Positions 20,601-29,996 of a stretch of 64,000 bases of DNA are shown here, piece by piece. Every line of letters starts with the position of its first letter. Positions within the stretch are counted from its first letter, which is position 1. The notes under the pieces are model-generated. The model saw only the letters and a program-made list of their open reading frames with translations, ran no database searches and had not been told where the DNA came from. The stretch comes from Marasmius tenuissimus. Lineage: Eukaryota > Basidiomycota > Agaricomycetes > Agaricales > Marasmiaceae. The translations under genes were made by a program, and so were the position numbers. The DNA is taken from contig JAQOTA010000020.1 of NCBI GenBank assembly GCA_029532415.1, positions 1,054,001 to 1,118,000 of the forward strand. The letters are read 5' to 3'.

Positions 20601-23038
20601 CCTTCAGCACAACCACGACACAAAGGTATCTTCTTAGTAGGCATTTTAAGGTCAAGTGGGAAACCTTGCGTATGTTTCCGAGCTTTATTCAGGGCTTTAT
20701 CCGACGGATGCCCAAAGTGTCTGTGCTCAATATCGTAGTCGACGTTGTAAACGACCGACTTGGCCATTAAAACCTCAGCAGATGCTTTCTGCGAGTGTAC
20801 CCAATAAATGGTTTGACCAGGCATATGAGGGTAGGAAACAAGCGACTGTCGTCGCTGTGATGAGTAGAAGGCTAACTTCTTCGCATTTCCACGAATTGAT
20901 AGACCATCTTGAAGGAACTCTCCCATTGATAGTAGACGTATGTCCAATTGAGGTATGTAATAGACAGGATAGAGTCGCGAAACACGCTCAGTAAGCTTCC
21001 CGTCATGTCCTTCAACGTTATGCTTAATGAAGACAGTGCCTTTACCCTTGATCTGTATAGGGTTGCCCTTATTCGCAGTATTTACGATAGGACCATCAAG
21101 CGATTCATATTCAGCGAAGTCATTCATATCGTTCGTGAAATGAGAGGAGGCACCAGAATCAAGGAGCCAACCCTGTGCGTTGTTCACACTTTTCTTTCCC
21201 TTGCACTGAGTACAACCCACGAAGTGGGTGGAAATAGCATTGCAATATGATACAAGTGATGCCAGATCACTACGACTACGACGCGAACTACTGATACCAA
21301 CTAGTTGTGAGCATCGCTGTAAGGTTGCATCAGCTTGGGAAAGCAGGTCAAGGTATGGTACTTGCCTGTCATCGTGGAACGATCCAAGAGAGACGTCATC
21401 CGGGACGTCCTCAACCCCTGCAGCTTCGGCAATATCGTTGTCAACATCATTACCGAATAGAGAGGTCATGTCTTCCATACCGTCGTCAGATCCCCAATCC
21501 ATTTCTACATCTTCATCAGGATCAGCGCTACGAGAGCGTTTAGAAGAAGTAGAAGAAGGAGATCCGGCTCCCTCATATCCCTCATCATCCTCCAAAAGAC
21601 GCTTGGACGAGGACGCACGTGGTTGTTCAATGCGGTCCTGGAGCGAACGATTGGTGGCGGACGTGACGATCTGTTCGAAGGGTTTGAGATACCGCGCCGT
21701 CTTAGGGGCACCAAGTCTGTCAGCAAGGGAACGTGCTCCACGGACATCATCAAATACTGACTGAGATGGCCTGAAGCCAGTGAAGGACTGCATAGCAGCC
21801 GGGTTCTTCTTGACAGCTGGCTGAGGGACAGTGCTGTCACAGGACTTGTCCCAGTGACCGGTGAAGTGAGCTGGGGGCGGTGATCCCATAGCGCGAACAG
21901 GAGGGGCGCTGGCGATCTCAGCGCGCAAGGAGTTGTTTACCACGTTCAACGTGATACGTTCCCTGCGGTCGGTGATCGAGGAATAAGGACGGATAGGGGC
22001 GGGGGAAGCTACGACGGATGCATAGGATGCCAGATGGGAGTGACCATGCGACCGATTGTTACCACCGTTGTTACCGCCAGCATTGCCGGGACCCTGATGC
22101 TGGTTGATACCACCACGGGTACCACGCTGCTGCTGCTTCTTCTTCTTACCATTGTTCTGGTTCGAAGAGGGGCGTTGCTGCTGCTGCTGTGGTTGACGCT
22201 GTTGGCCACGCTGCTGCTGTCTGCGCTGCTGACGTTGCTGCGACGGACGTTGCTGCTGGCCAAAGGATGGCTCGCGGTTACCAGCACGCTTGACCGCAGA
22301 GAGGCGGTTGGCAAGCTGAGGGTTCTGGCGCTCATATTCGATCATGATGGCTTCATGAACATCGGCGACGGTGAGGGCACTGGAGCTCTCAGGATCCCTA
22401 TCAAAGTCATGAAGGGACTTGGAGGAAGCGGCGTCCCATTCGGGAGGAATAGCTGCAATGAGAAGAAGGGCTTTGATCAACTCGGGGAGTTCAACCCCGA
22501 CCTCGGCAAGACGTTCAATGTAGTGTTTGAACTTGGCGATGCCAGCCTGGAGATGGCTGGTGGTAAGCCGGAAGGACACCAACTTGACGAAGTCGCCATA
22601 GATGGCAGACAATGTTGGTTCGCCATAGGTGGTGACGATGGTAGACCAAGCTTTGGCAGCGTCCATGTCCTTGAGAGGTTCAAAGACTTCCTTCGTAGAG
22701 GTCAGCTGAATTATACCCATCAGCTGGAGATCTTTCTCCTCCCATGATTCTAGCGCAGTATTGTACGCCGTGATCTGAGCATCAGTGGGAGGGTGACGAT
22801 CAGGTTCGTCGTCACTGTCAGTTCCAGCTGCAGGCGGAGCAGTTCCACCAGGGGGAGTAGTAACCGTAATTGTCGGAACAATAGGTTCCCCCAGCGGGTA
22901 CGTAGGCTTCTTAGCCGCACCAGTGAGGTGACGATAGAGGCCTTGAGCCTTGGTTACAGCTTCCATTTCGCCGTTATAGGTCTGACGAAATCCAGTGCCG
23001 TCGAAGCGACCGGAGAAGAATTTCTTAACGTCGAACAT
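17627..23038 (-). CDS. copia-type Gag-Pol polyprotein
   Basis: A single 1803-codon frame. The Gag region occupies roughly residues 1-330 and ends in a Gln/Arg/Lys-rich segment (about 265-325) with no CCHC knuckle visible. The aspartic protease motif WLLDSGASSHF lies near 627. Integrase follows: an HHCC finger with HRHFGHPS (about 773) and CRGCAEGK, then catalytic residues in IHSDLK (836), SDEGGEY (898) and NGRAERFN (933). The reverse transcriptase has WVFDVKSNGRKKARLVAKGF, VDVKNAFLYGDL and the active site YVDD (about 1487). RNase H has SSTEAEYMALSD (about 1693), CGDNQ and ADMFTKNL. Gag and Pol share one frame with no frameshift, as in many copia elements. No stop or frameshift is present, so the protein is likely functional. 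Confidence 0.97.
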   Translation of the reverse strand: MFDVKKFFSGRFDGTGFRQTYNGEMEAVTKAQGLYRHLTGAAKKPTYPLGEPIVPTITVTTPPGGTAPPAAGTDSDDEPDRHPPTDAQITAYNTALESWEEKDLQLMGIIQLTSTKEVFEPLKDMDAAKAWSTIVTTYGEPTLSAIYGDFVKLVSFRLTTSHLQAGIAKFKHYIERLAEVGVELPELIKALLLIAAIPPEWDAASSKSLHDFDRDPESSSALTVADVHEAIMIEYERQNPQLANRLSAVKRAGNREPSFGQQQRPSQQRQQRRQQQRGQQRQPQQQQQRPSSNQNNGKKKKQQQRGTRGGINQHQGPGNAGGNNGGNNRSHGHSHLASYASVVASPAPIRPYSSITDRRERITLNVVNNSLRAEIASAPPVRAMGSPPPAHFTGHWDKSCDSTVPQPAVKKNPAAMQSFTGFRPSQSVFDDVRGARSLADRLGAPKTARYLKPFEQIVTSATNRSLQDRIEQPRASSSKRLLEDDEGYEGAGSPSSTSSKRSRSADPDEDVEMDWGSDDGMEDMTSLFGNDVDNDIAEAAGVEDVPDDVSLGSFHDDRQVPYLDLLSQADATLQRCSQLVGISSSRRSRSDLASLVSYCNAISTHFVGCTQCKGKKSVNNAQGWLLDSGASSHFTNDMNDFAEYESLDGPIVNTANKGNPIQIKGKGTVFIKHNVEGHDGKLTERVSRLYPVYYIPQLDIRLLSMGEFLQDGLSIRGNAKKLAFYSSQRRQSLVSYPHMPGQTIYWVHSQKASAEVLMAKSVVYNVDYDIEHRHFGHPSDKALNKARKHTQGFPLDLKMPTKKIPLCRGCAEGKMHEKSFPNSTTRASKPFERIHSDLKSYPVESYHRYKYYISFLDDCTSYVWTSKLKTKDEAVPALRDFLTMVKTQFNAVVKTWMSDEGGEYKGDKFDAVLKEYGIQRDQSIPYTPQQNGRAERFNRTIHEKAEALRFEACMPQSWWEFCHVHAVHLYNRTPVQRLSWQTPFEMLYGEAPDVSHLRVMGCAAYVFIPEDRRKNKLAPRSELMTFIGYQDGMKGFLFMQSNNSVFKGSTALFDETLYNKCPDAKTRGFTPVGSEPFTLGENPNIPSEDEDSDDDWDDTPFPDLRRRSEPSKRSEPQVDEPAGGPAPGDLPLPQSGPPTPPGEPAVPPPAPAADGPCRSSRQRKGTTQPGNIFGEQRNPNRPSDIIRDLENKNTWRNVTGDNKPSHPVDRPSSSRSRKGKGGKKGIPGPLPPPPAPEPSGSTTESHEEESVVERLTQEGGVGFVIYLLNNAVPVHNSLPTSDTPDFSNIREWTLRDILKLPVEQQKEWKNACHEELEALRKRKVFELCDLPKGRKAIRNRWVFDVKSNGRKKARLVAKGFSQVEGVDFDEIFSPVVRYETVRMMLALAALKNWYITSVDVKNAFLYGDLVEEIYMEQPEGFKVKGQERKVLRLRRALYGLKQAALEWWRNLSSSMEVLGFKRLTSDAGLFICKDPKSGEVVYAIIYVDDALFMGPNKAFVDKKKAEFMARWECRDMGDASEFLRMSIRREGNKIMIDQKDYLKKVLERFRMQNAKGAPTPLPAGYVPTPNDGPVNPAIRSRFQSVIGSLLYIMLGTRPDIAYAVTKLSQFSSNPTKEHLDKALYICRYLAGTSDYSLVYDGNSDGGLLAFTDSDWAADPIKRRSITGYFFKLAGGIFSWQSHAQKTVALSSTEAEYMALSDCSRQASWIRLLLSELGIDLGPIPICGDNQGSIFIASNPVQERRTKHIDIRYHYIRSCVEDGKVELFFIEGVYNPADMFTKNLGHEKFLRFRDHLGLEFYSST

Positions 23039-23320
23039 GGTAGTAAGAGGTTAGATTGTTTGGTGTTGGATCTAGAAAAGACAGCATCAGCATGCGTCTA
23101 ATCAACACAGGGAGCAGCCATCAAGGCGCTATGCTCAACGAGGAGCATTGGATCCTTGAGATCCGATGTCGTCGAAGGACGTACATCAATGCCATAGATC
23201 GAGCACTCAATTAAGAGGTCGATGGCAACATGCAGGTCTAGCCTAGCTAGCCGATGACAGCAGCCTAGGGGCGCTCGTCGCTGACAGCAGCCATTAAGGC
23301 GCTCGTCATTGTAGTCGGGC

Positions 23321-23338
23321 TAACCGGGGCCCATAACC
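23321..23338 (-). other. primer-binding site matching an internal part of initiator tRNA-Met
   Basis: Directly inside the 5' LTR, the minus strand reads ggttatgggcccc. Its complement gggcccataacc matches the anticodon stem-loop (CAT anticodon) of eukaryotic initiator tRNA-Met, not the usual 3' CCA end. This is the half-tRNA priming known for Drosophila copia and yeast Ty5. Confidence 0.75.
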
Positions 23339-23660
23339 TGATGAGCCGGCATGACGCCTAGCGCAGAGGACTACAACATAGCTATACTACTACTTACCAG
23401 AGAGGAGTTTAGAGAGGTAGAGGCAAGACGTAGAAGCTCAAGCACACTGTAGATTCAAGTAGAGAACTACGAGCTTATATACATGTAGAGACAATAGTAA
23501 ATACCATATAAGGACGACAATAGAAATTGTACATATGAGCATAGTGAACAATAGACAATGGAACAATAGCGAATGCATTGTCCCGCATAATACAATGGCG
23601 GGAAGTATGAACCGGGACTTCGGATATACCGGGATCTAATTATAGTCCACGGATTCAACA
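23339..23660 (-). repeat. LTR (5' LTR of the element)
   Basis: 322-bp direct repeat of 17263-17584, followed by the target duplication GCCAG. It should carry the element's promoter. Confidence 0.97.
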
Positions 23661-23694
23661 GCCAGCACTCAATCTGGGCAAGAACGAGCGACAT
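23661..23694 (-). pseudogene. first exon fragment of the gene split by the copia element
   Basis: The minus strand reads ATG and MSLVLAQIECW up to the target duplication. Joined to 17262 it continues WPPNQNGKKV in frame, which shows it is the missing 5' end of the gene at 15991-17262. Confidence 0.75.
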
Positions 23695-24943
23695 GAGCTC
23701 CGACTTCGGTAGGCCTCTGTGAGAAGACAGAGGAGAAGATTAAGTCGGACAATTCATCAGTTGGACATACATTCACACTCGGGACTACGGACTCACTCGA
23801 GATCTCCAGTTTCGTACGGGCGTGGGTCGGTTGCCATAACAGAGCAAGGGGTGGAAGCGGCTGAGTCAAAATGGACCGCGGCTTAAATGGGCCATTTTCG
23901 ACAGAAGGGGTCATTTGACGAGTTTTGACTGTCCCCATGGACAATGGACAATGGCTAGAAAGACTGTCGGTGATCGGCGGAATGGACAGTCTCGGGTACA
24001 AAAATGGCCAATCCGACGTGCATCCGACATCTTCTCAGCGTGCAGAGGGACGAAGTGAGCAAGGGGAACGCTGCAGCTTAGCGTCAGTAGATGCCCGAGG
24101 CGTGTGGCACGCCGCACGCGACTCAGCGACGACCTCGCACACCGAGAAAGCCTCAGAATCTGTCAGAATCTCACGCGAGCCGTATCGGCTCGGCCCTTGG
24201 GACACTTCCGGCGGAAGTTGGGTCGATTGCACCCTGTCCGAAGCGTCGACTGGCTCTTGTTCACACGTAAGCGCTATTTACACGGAAGTTGGAGTATATG
24301 AGACAAGTAGCGACGAGATCCGAGCCCAGTTACAACAAGGAAGCGCGAGAACTACCGGGCAAGCGCCCTCAAGCGCCCGTGACGTCGTGGGCATGGGGCC
24401 CCCGGGTACAGGTAGTCGCCGGGTAACCGGAGGTTGCCCCTCGGCTTACGCGAGCGATAACCGTGCCCCCTGGGCAGGAGTTCACGCGGGATACATACAC
24501 AGTATACAAACTGTAACCGTATATTTACACTGCGAAGCCTATACGGATACGGTACGGTTGGAGCTTTAGTACACTCAAAGCGGGCATGATCATACAATGG
24601 AACGCAAACAGTTGATATCTTCTCAATCGCCCATAATTCATTGGAGTTCTTTCCTTCGACTTACCGGCGGATAACAGAACTTCTTGTGATGATATTCCAC
24701 ATCTTCCACTCGTCTAGCTTTGCGGAGCGAGACTGCTCAGTTACACGCATCTGTCATCATCCCGGATGATCGTAGCCACATTCGGAAACAAAAGAAACGA
24801 TTGCCACGTAGATGGAATGTATCTAGGAACTTTTCAATTCTTCAAAGAATCGCCGCAGAAAGTAAGACTTCATGTTCAGATAGTGCGAAAAGACCTTCTC
24901 GTATAGAGAAATCGATACAATACCGCTGTCCAGAGGAGCAAAA
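23695..24943. other. intergenic, promoter side of the interrupted gene
   Basis: The first part should contain the promoter of the interrupted minus-strand gene. A 214-codon open frame on the plus strand (23925-24569) has no recognisable domain and biased, repeat-like composition; it is not called. GC-rich and AT-rich blocks alternate near 24360-24520. Confidence 0.4.
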
Positions 24944-25044
24944 TGACGAAAGAGAGATTCGAACTCTCGCCCCGGAGGACTAGATAGTCTCTTTGCGTTC
25001 AGCGGACCTGATTCTAGCGCCTTAGACCACTCGGCCATTTCGCC
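24944..25044 (-). tRNA. tRNA-Leu(CAG) with intron
   Basis: A class II tRNA on the minus strand. The acceptor stem GGCGAAA pairs with TTTCGTC with one G-T pair, with A as discriminator. The D-arm GGCCGAGTGGTCTAAGGC is typical of tRNA-Leu. Anticodon stem CTAGA pairs with TCTAG; the loop reads ATCAGG before an intron of about 22 nt, placed after base 37. A long variable arm and a T-arm with GTTCGAATC follow. Confidence 0.9.
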
Positions 25045-25302
25045 ATGCAGACGAGGCAAATCACAACAAAATGGATCGCCATTCCCGATCGTCCCTAGTG
25101 GGCAGTCGGCAGGTGAGAAGCCTGTCCTTGGGGAGATAAAATACCCAATAAAATCCCTAAGGTACATGCTACACCCTCAGTATTCCCTATAGGCTCACCA
25201 AGCTCAACAGCCTCATTCGTGTCTAATTGGTTCAATCAAAGATGGCGTGAGCCAACAGTGACGACGGCGATTATACTTATAGACAAGGACTCACTGGCAC
25301 TC

Positions 25303-25800
25303 TCAAGGGAACTTGGTCGGGCACTTCGTATCCGAAGTTGTAAACGTCGGAACGAATGATGGGCAAGCCCCTCCAGTGTTCGTGGCAAAGAGGGATCCGT
25401 TAAGGTTCTGAGTGGTCGCATGAGCTCCAGCGTTCCCTGAACTTCAAGTTTCGGAATCTGCCGACTCACATTGTATACACAATAGGGAGAGAAGCCCGAG
25501 ATGGCGGGACTGTCATAGCTATAAAAATCGTGGGATGAGCGTGATATACTCGGAGACGAGTATATCGGTTGTACTCACTTGCATTGAACAGTATTCAAGG
25601 TCGAGACGGAGCTCTGCCTGATGAGAGTACGCGTCCTCGTGAGGCCCGCGTAGACGATCGTATCGGTACACCGTGCACAGATTTTGGCTCTCTTGTCGAG
25701 CTCCGGAGTGGGAGAAGCACCTGCAAGGGAGATGGCGACGGTGGCGAGGACGGCGGCGAGAGTGAAGCGCGTTGTGTTGATGGAAAATTTAGACGGAGGC
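25303..25800 (-). CDS. small secreted cysteine-rich protein (start codon not visible)
   Basis: Spliced minus-strand reading gives a signal-peptide-like stretch TLAAVLATVAISLAG, then ASPTPELDKRAKICARCTD with a dibasic KR processing site, VSTLNTVQC, an exon SPAISGFSPYCVYN and a last exon NGSLFATNTGGACPSF ending CPTKFP before TGA at 25303-25305. Two introns with gtgagt donors separate the three exons. About seven cysteines occur in roughly 110 residues, an effector-like or small secreted protein profile; no known family is recognised. The frame upstream of FSINTTRF has no ATG before a stop, although a TATA box lies about 60 bp upstream. The start codon may be mutated. Confidence 0.55.
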
Positions 25801-25855
25801 TATCTGTAGAGCGTGAGGCTTGGGATTGCTGGTGATAGTTGGAGGAAGAGGTTGT

Positions 25856-25864
25856 CCTTATATA
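25856..25864 (-). promoter_or_regulatory. TATA box of the small secreted protein gene
   Basis: Minus strand TATATAAGG, about 60 bp upstream of the signal-peptide-like exon. Confidence 0.5.
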
Positions 25865-26435
25865 CCTTTGGGAGGTTACACCCGCAGCGCACCCCTTGAC
25901 ACATCAGGAGACCGTAAACTGTCTATCCGTACGATATTTGACATCGCTTGATACAGAGGAGAATGATATGACAGCTCACTTCAGTGAGAGTGCCTGAAGT
26001 GCCTGCTCCAAGTTTGCTCGACGTGCAGCGAGACGCGACTCAGGAGCCGCTCCAGCCTCGGAGGTCGGAGTGAAGAAGGTCTAGGGTCAAGCTGTTTGAA
26101 GTTTCATTTGACCTGTCAATGGTCATGAAGGTATCATGTATTCAGTTCAGGTTCATGAGTCGTATGAGTGTCCCTGTCGTGATGTGGGGAACCATAAGAA
26201 GTATGAAGCTGTTCCGGAACTTCAGTTCTACCTTACTTGTGCCACTATGCCAGAGGTAAAATAAATGATCAGAGTAGGGGCGCTATATTAAAGTCATGTC
26301 TCGTAGTACTCGCCCGACTTCAGTCAGGATGGTGTTCATCCCGCCAGACGTGCTCGATTGATGAGCTAATTGGACTGTAAGAAATTTTCAACACCATTCT
26401 TTGTACCTATTTATATTTTCTGATATCTTATGCAT
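25865..26435. other. intergenic, no gene seen
   Basis: Between the TATA box and the tRNA-Arg gene. No conserved open frame; contains a small stem cacttcag/ctgaagtg near 25980-26001. Confidence 0.4.
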
Positions 26436-26516
26436 GGCCGCCTGGCGAAATGGCATCGCGTCTGACTACGAGTATTCTAGATCAGGAGATTGCAGGTTCG
26501 ACCCCTGCGGTGGTCA
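26436..26516 (+). tRNA. tRNA-Arg(ACG) with short intron
   Basis: Acceptor stem GGCCGCC pairs with GGTGGTC (two G-T pairs) with A as discriminator. The anticodon stem TCTGA pairs with TCAGG (one G-T pair) and the loop is CTACGA before a short intron of about 9 nt (around gtattctag). The T-arm is GCAGGTTCGACCCCTGC. D-arm TGGCGAAATGGCA is consistent with Arg. Confidence 0.88.
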
Positions 26517-28183
26517 TTTTAATTTTTGCTCAACAGGTATTTGTGTATTTGCACCCTACTTCCGCTCTTTCTTGACTTCAGGACGACCAGACCCTGCGGG
26601 CGGCCCGTTTGCACAACGACAGACTACACGAACTTGGATGTACTGACCAGCTTCGTTTTGGTTGTGACCCTTCTCCGACTTTGATTGAGAAATCGGACTT
26701 TTGCTACTCTCCTAGAGTTCGGGAGGTCAGGCTCTGTCGCAGCTCTACTAAGCAAGTTGCCCTCGTACATGAACCCCTCTATTATTTGCATTCAGCCTCT
26801 TTGCGTTCGCATGGGCCATTGGGTGATGAAGAACAGCGGAGGAGAAGGGGCTTGACATGGCGTTGAAGGGCATGTTGGCTTCGTATCGGACTTTGCCTGA
26901 TTTCGCTCTTGGATATATAACTTCCCCGTCTGGGGTCGTTGATAGGTAACAATATTAGATCGACAGCATTTTCGATTCTCGAAGTCTCGCGACCATAACG
27001 GTCAGTGACCAACCCCCCTGGTCGTTCCCGTCGAACACCAGACTTCGATGAATATAGAAAGCTTGTCATACGGGCGATAAGCATGCAGGAGAAGGTCGAA
27101 CGTTTGTCATTTGAGACGATCCAACCATATGTCAGCCGTGGTATTAACACTCAGTGGGAATGGCGCGATGCGAAAAAACTGAGTTTATTAGGAAGTCCGA
27201 CTGGCCGTGAGAATTTAGAACAGTGAACACAGGAATGAGGGCTCGTATGTTTGATTGTTCTTTCCTTGGCTGAGAGGGTACATGAGGCTTCCATGAGTAA
27301 AAGCGGTGAACATTACTGCGCACCTGGTAGTAGCACCGTCCCAACCTTCTGGCCGATGCGTGATCGGCCTTCCTTCAAAGTGACTTTGCCTCGAACAGGC
27401 CTCGATCGTATCATTGCTATGTGTGCGAGCAGGCGCGAGCGCGATCTTACATGCGTGAGTCGGGGGGCTCGTTGACTCACGCCGGCATCAGCGGAGAGTA
27501 GATCTCTAGGCCTCAAAGTTTTCTGGTCGGAGCGCCCGTATGAGCAAGAACGGATACATCCAGACTAGGGTATTACCAGAACGAGAGAAGCTCAAGAGCT
27601 GTGTATCCTTGTCGATCACCCCAAGTTGGATCCCAAGTTCTGTTGAGTGATGGTTGTTTCGCAAGTTGTGTAAATCTGTGATGTCTATGCTTGATTAGAG
27701 TAGGGATGTGTTGTCGACCAACTTCACGTCCTGTGAAATGAATCGACGGAAAGACCAACGAGGCAGACAGAGTAACAGTGCGATGAACCTAATTGCCAAG
27801 TCCTTTGACTGACTAAGGTTCACCCGACAGTAACTCTTTCGGTCTCCAAAAGCGAAGAACAGAATACGTCTGTCAAAGTTCTGAGTCTTCCCCGCGAGTC
27901 ATTGCGGTGCTGGATCAGTTGTGGAGTGGCGCCCGCAGTCCATTCCCATCGGGGATCCCGGATTGTTCATTCAGACGGTCTAGAGCCCCCGAGGAGTAAT
28001 GACGCCCAGATGAGAGAGGATATCCGGCCGGGATATAATCTCGACGACACGAGATCGACTATGTGCGTAGATCCGGACTTCGTCAAACGGTATATAAGAG
28101 GTCAAAGCTCACCGAACCATTCAACAACTTCCCCCCCCATTGCTCACCCCCACACGACCACCGTCTCAATTATTCTGACCGTC
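26517..28183. other. intergenic, no gene supported
   Basis: Several short open frames occur on both strands (for example 27005-27226 plus) but none has recognisable motifs or splice-linked partners. Confidence 0.4.
28091..28100 (+). promoter_or_regulatory. TATA box
   Basis: tatataagag lies about 85 bp upstream of the ATG at 28184. Confidence 0.45.
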
Positions 28184-28372
28184 ATGGACCATAGCCATAC
28201 CGAGCAAGGAGCTCTATTGCCCAAGCCAGCAAATTGTGCTACTCTGCAACGGCGTTCAGAACGACTACCCGTCGCAGTAATCATTATTCAAGCATGCATC
28301 AGCTTTTCGGTCCTAGCTATGCTGGTCTGGGGGTCTCGACATGAACCTCCCGCTTCAACTCGAAGTTTCTGA
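28184..28372 (+). CDS. short unrecognised protein with one membrane segment
   Basis: An ATG-initiated frame of 62 codons, or the first exon of a longer gene. It has a polar start (MDHSHTEQGALLPKP), a basic region and one hydrophobic helix VAVIIIQACISFSVLAMLVW. A gtctcg donor after that helix and a ctccag acceptor at about 28376-28381 could extend it, but the next frame soon stops. It is preceded by a TATA box. Function unknown; it may be a small membrane protein or a truncated gene copy. Confidence 0.3.
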   Translation: MDHSHTEQGALLPKPANCATLQRRSERLPVAVIIIQACISFSVLAMLVWGSRHEPPASTRSF

Positions 28373-28628
28373 TATTGCTCCAGTTGCTGGGGGGCGGAGG
28401 TGACTGTGAGTGCTTCCTCATCGATCCAGAGAGGGCTGAAATGTTGATGGACGTAAGCAGGCAAGTTACAAGCTTGGCAGAATCACCGCCAACAGGCACC
28501 TGGTCCGGTTATCCGGTCGCCATGAATAACCCGGAGGCAGTGCAAACCGATATTTTTACCCCCTCTTTCATTGTCAACGTCATGACCCAGTCCTCTTTCC
28601 CTCAACATTCACAACATTCCTTTCTCCG

Positions 28629-29701
28629 ATGGCCTTTGAAGAGCACGATGAAGAAACAACACCACTTTTACCTGGCGCTTCAAATTTAAACTCTAGAAAA
28701 CTCAACTCAAGAATCCGCGCAAAGCTCAGCGAGCAGCTCGATGCAAAGGATTGCGTTCCCATACTCGTCTTGTTGAATTTTGTGACCGGTTTCTTGTGAG
28801 TTTTGTTCGACCCTTCGAAGCGATCTTCGATGCTAAAATGAGTCTGTTTTCTCCAGGGATGCTATATCATACGCCACCCTGCGGATTTGGGCCGCCTTTC
28901 AAACCGGAAATTCCCTTCAGGTGCGTTTTCCGAATCGGTCTATTCTGGCCAAGCTCTGACCTTTTTTTTTCTTGCTAGTTATCTCTCGCTCTGTCCCGCC
29001 TCACCGTATCATCAAGCGACATTCCTCCTGAACATCCATCTCGATTCGCGTATGCCTTCACTCTATCGGATCAGGTCGCCATAGCTTCATTGGTCTTCTT
29101 CAATGTCGGCGCATTTCTGGGAGGCTATATCGTCAATACCACAACTCGGAAGACGCGAGGGTGGATGCTAGTCTCTACCCTCGTCCAACTTGTGTTGACC
29201 CTCGCCGCCACTTTGATCATCGCCCATCCCCGTGCAAGGGATATCGCAGAACCCAAGTTAATGAACACTTCTATCTCTTTGGTTCTCATCGCACTCAGCC
29301 TGGGTGTCCAGGGGATCCAAGCCAAGAGACTCGGTACTTCACAATTCGGCACAACCTGTAAGGAATGCTTTGTTTCCAAAAGCGAGAAGTTGGACCTGAC
29401 TCTATTGTTGACTTGACAGTGGTATTGACGACAGCCTGGGTCGACATGATGAACAGCCCGTGGCGGGTAGCCAGACTAAGGGACCACAAGGCGCTCCCGA
29501 TTGTTTCCCTCATCATGGGCGGCTTTGTCGGCGGCACACTTCTTCGGTAAGTGTTTCCGTGTCTCACGTTGCGCAGCACTTGGACTGATGTTTACCTTTA
29601 GATACATAGGAACCCCAGCGGCGCTTGGAGTTGTCGTCATACTGAGGTTTTTGGTCGGTCTTGGCTGGTTTATCGTTCCTCCCGTGCCGGAATCAGCGTG
29701 A
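28629..29701 (+). CDS. DUF1275 (YoaK-like) membrane protein
   Basis: A six- to seven-pass membrane protein of the DUF1275 family, of unknown transport role. It starts MAFEEHDEETTPLLPGASN, a polar N-terminus. Spliced exons give VPILVLLNFVTGFLDAISYA, LRIWAAFQTGNSLQ, a helix with IASLVFFNVGAFLGGYIV, then WMLVSTLVQLVLTLAATLII, SLVLIALSLGVQGIQAKR, LTTAWVDMMNSPW and VSLIMGGFVGGTLL, with a final helix before TGA at 29699-29701. GFLDAISY, TGN and QGIQA are hallmarks of the family. Four short introns have gtgagt, gtgcgt, gtaagg and gtaagt donors. The length of about 270 residues is normal for the family. It appears intact. Confidence 0.85.
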
Positions 29702-29996
29702 GGTGGCACTACTCCTTTGAACACATGCGGGAGAAGTAGAGATGCCGATGATAGAAAAGGAGAAGTCTCAGGCACACCCATCTTATCCTTATATTTGGAC
29801 AATATCTTAGCACCCATTTCTAGTCTTATTCTTCGAACGTTCAGACAGCCTCCAATTAAAGTCGAACAACATCACAAATTGCAAGTTGATATAGGTATAT
29901 ATAATATACATTTGCATTTTTGTTTTCCTACTGCGATAAATACCCAAAGTCCCAGATGGTTGCATTGAATCGTTAGGTGAATGTGGGTTCCGATAC

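Larger units (their letters stand above)
17263..23660 (-). mobile_element. complete young Ty1/copia LTR retrotransposon
   Basis: Two 322-bp LTRs begin TGATGAGCC and end ATTCAACA, and differ at one base (G at 17337, A at 23413). The 5-bp target duplication GCCAG occurs at 17258-17262 and 23661-23665. Inside, a primer-binding site abuts the right-hand LTR, a purine tract abuts the left-hand LTR, and one uninterrupted Gag-Pol frame lies on the minus strand. Order protease, integrase, reverse transcriptase, RNase H makes it copia-type. Intact frame and near-identical LTRs indicate a very recent and possibly still active insertion. Confidence 0.97.

Noticed and set aside
21228..22747. Plus-strand frames of 178 and 237 codons inside the copia element
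   Set aside because: They are antisense to the Gag region, whose Gln-rich codons give long Leu-rich frames on the other strand.
23925..24569. 214-codon plus-strand open frame upstream of the tRNA-Leu gene
   Set aside because: No motif, no splice-linked neighbour and unusual composition; likely chance.
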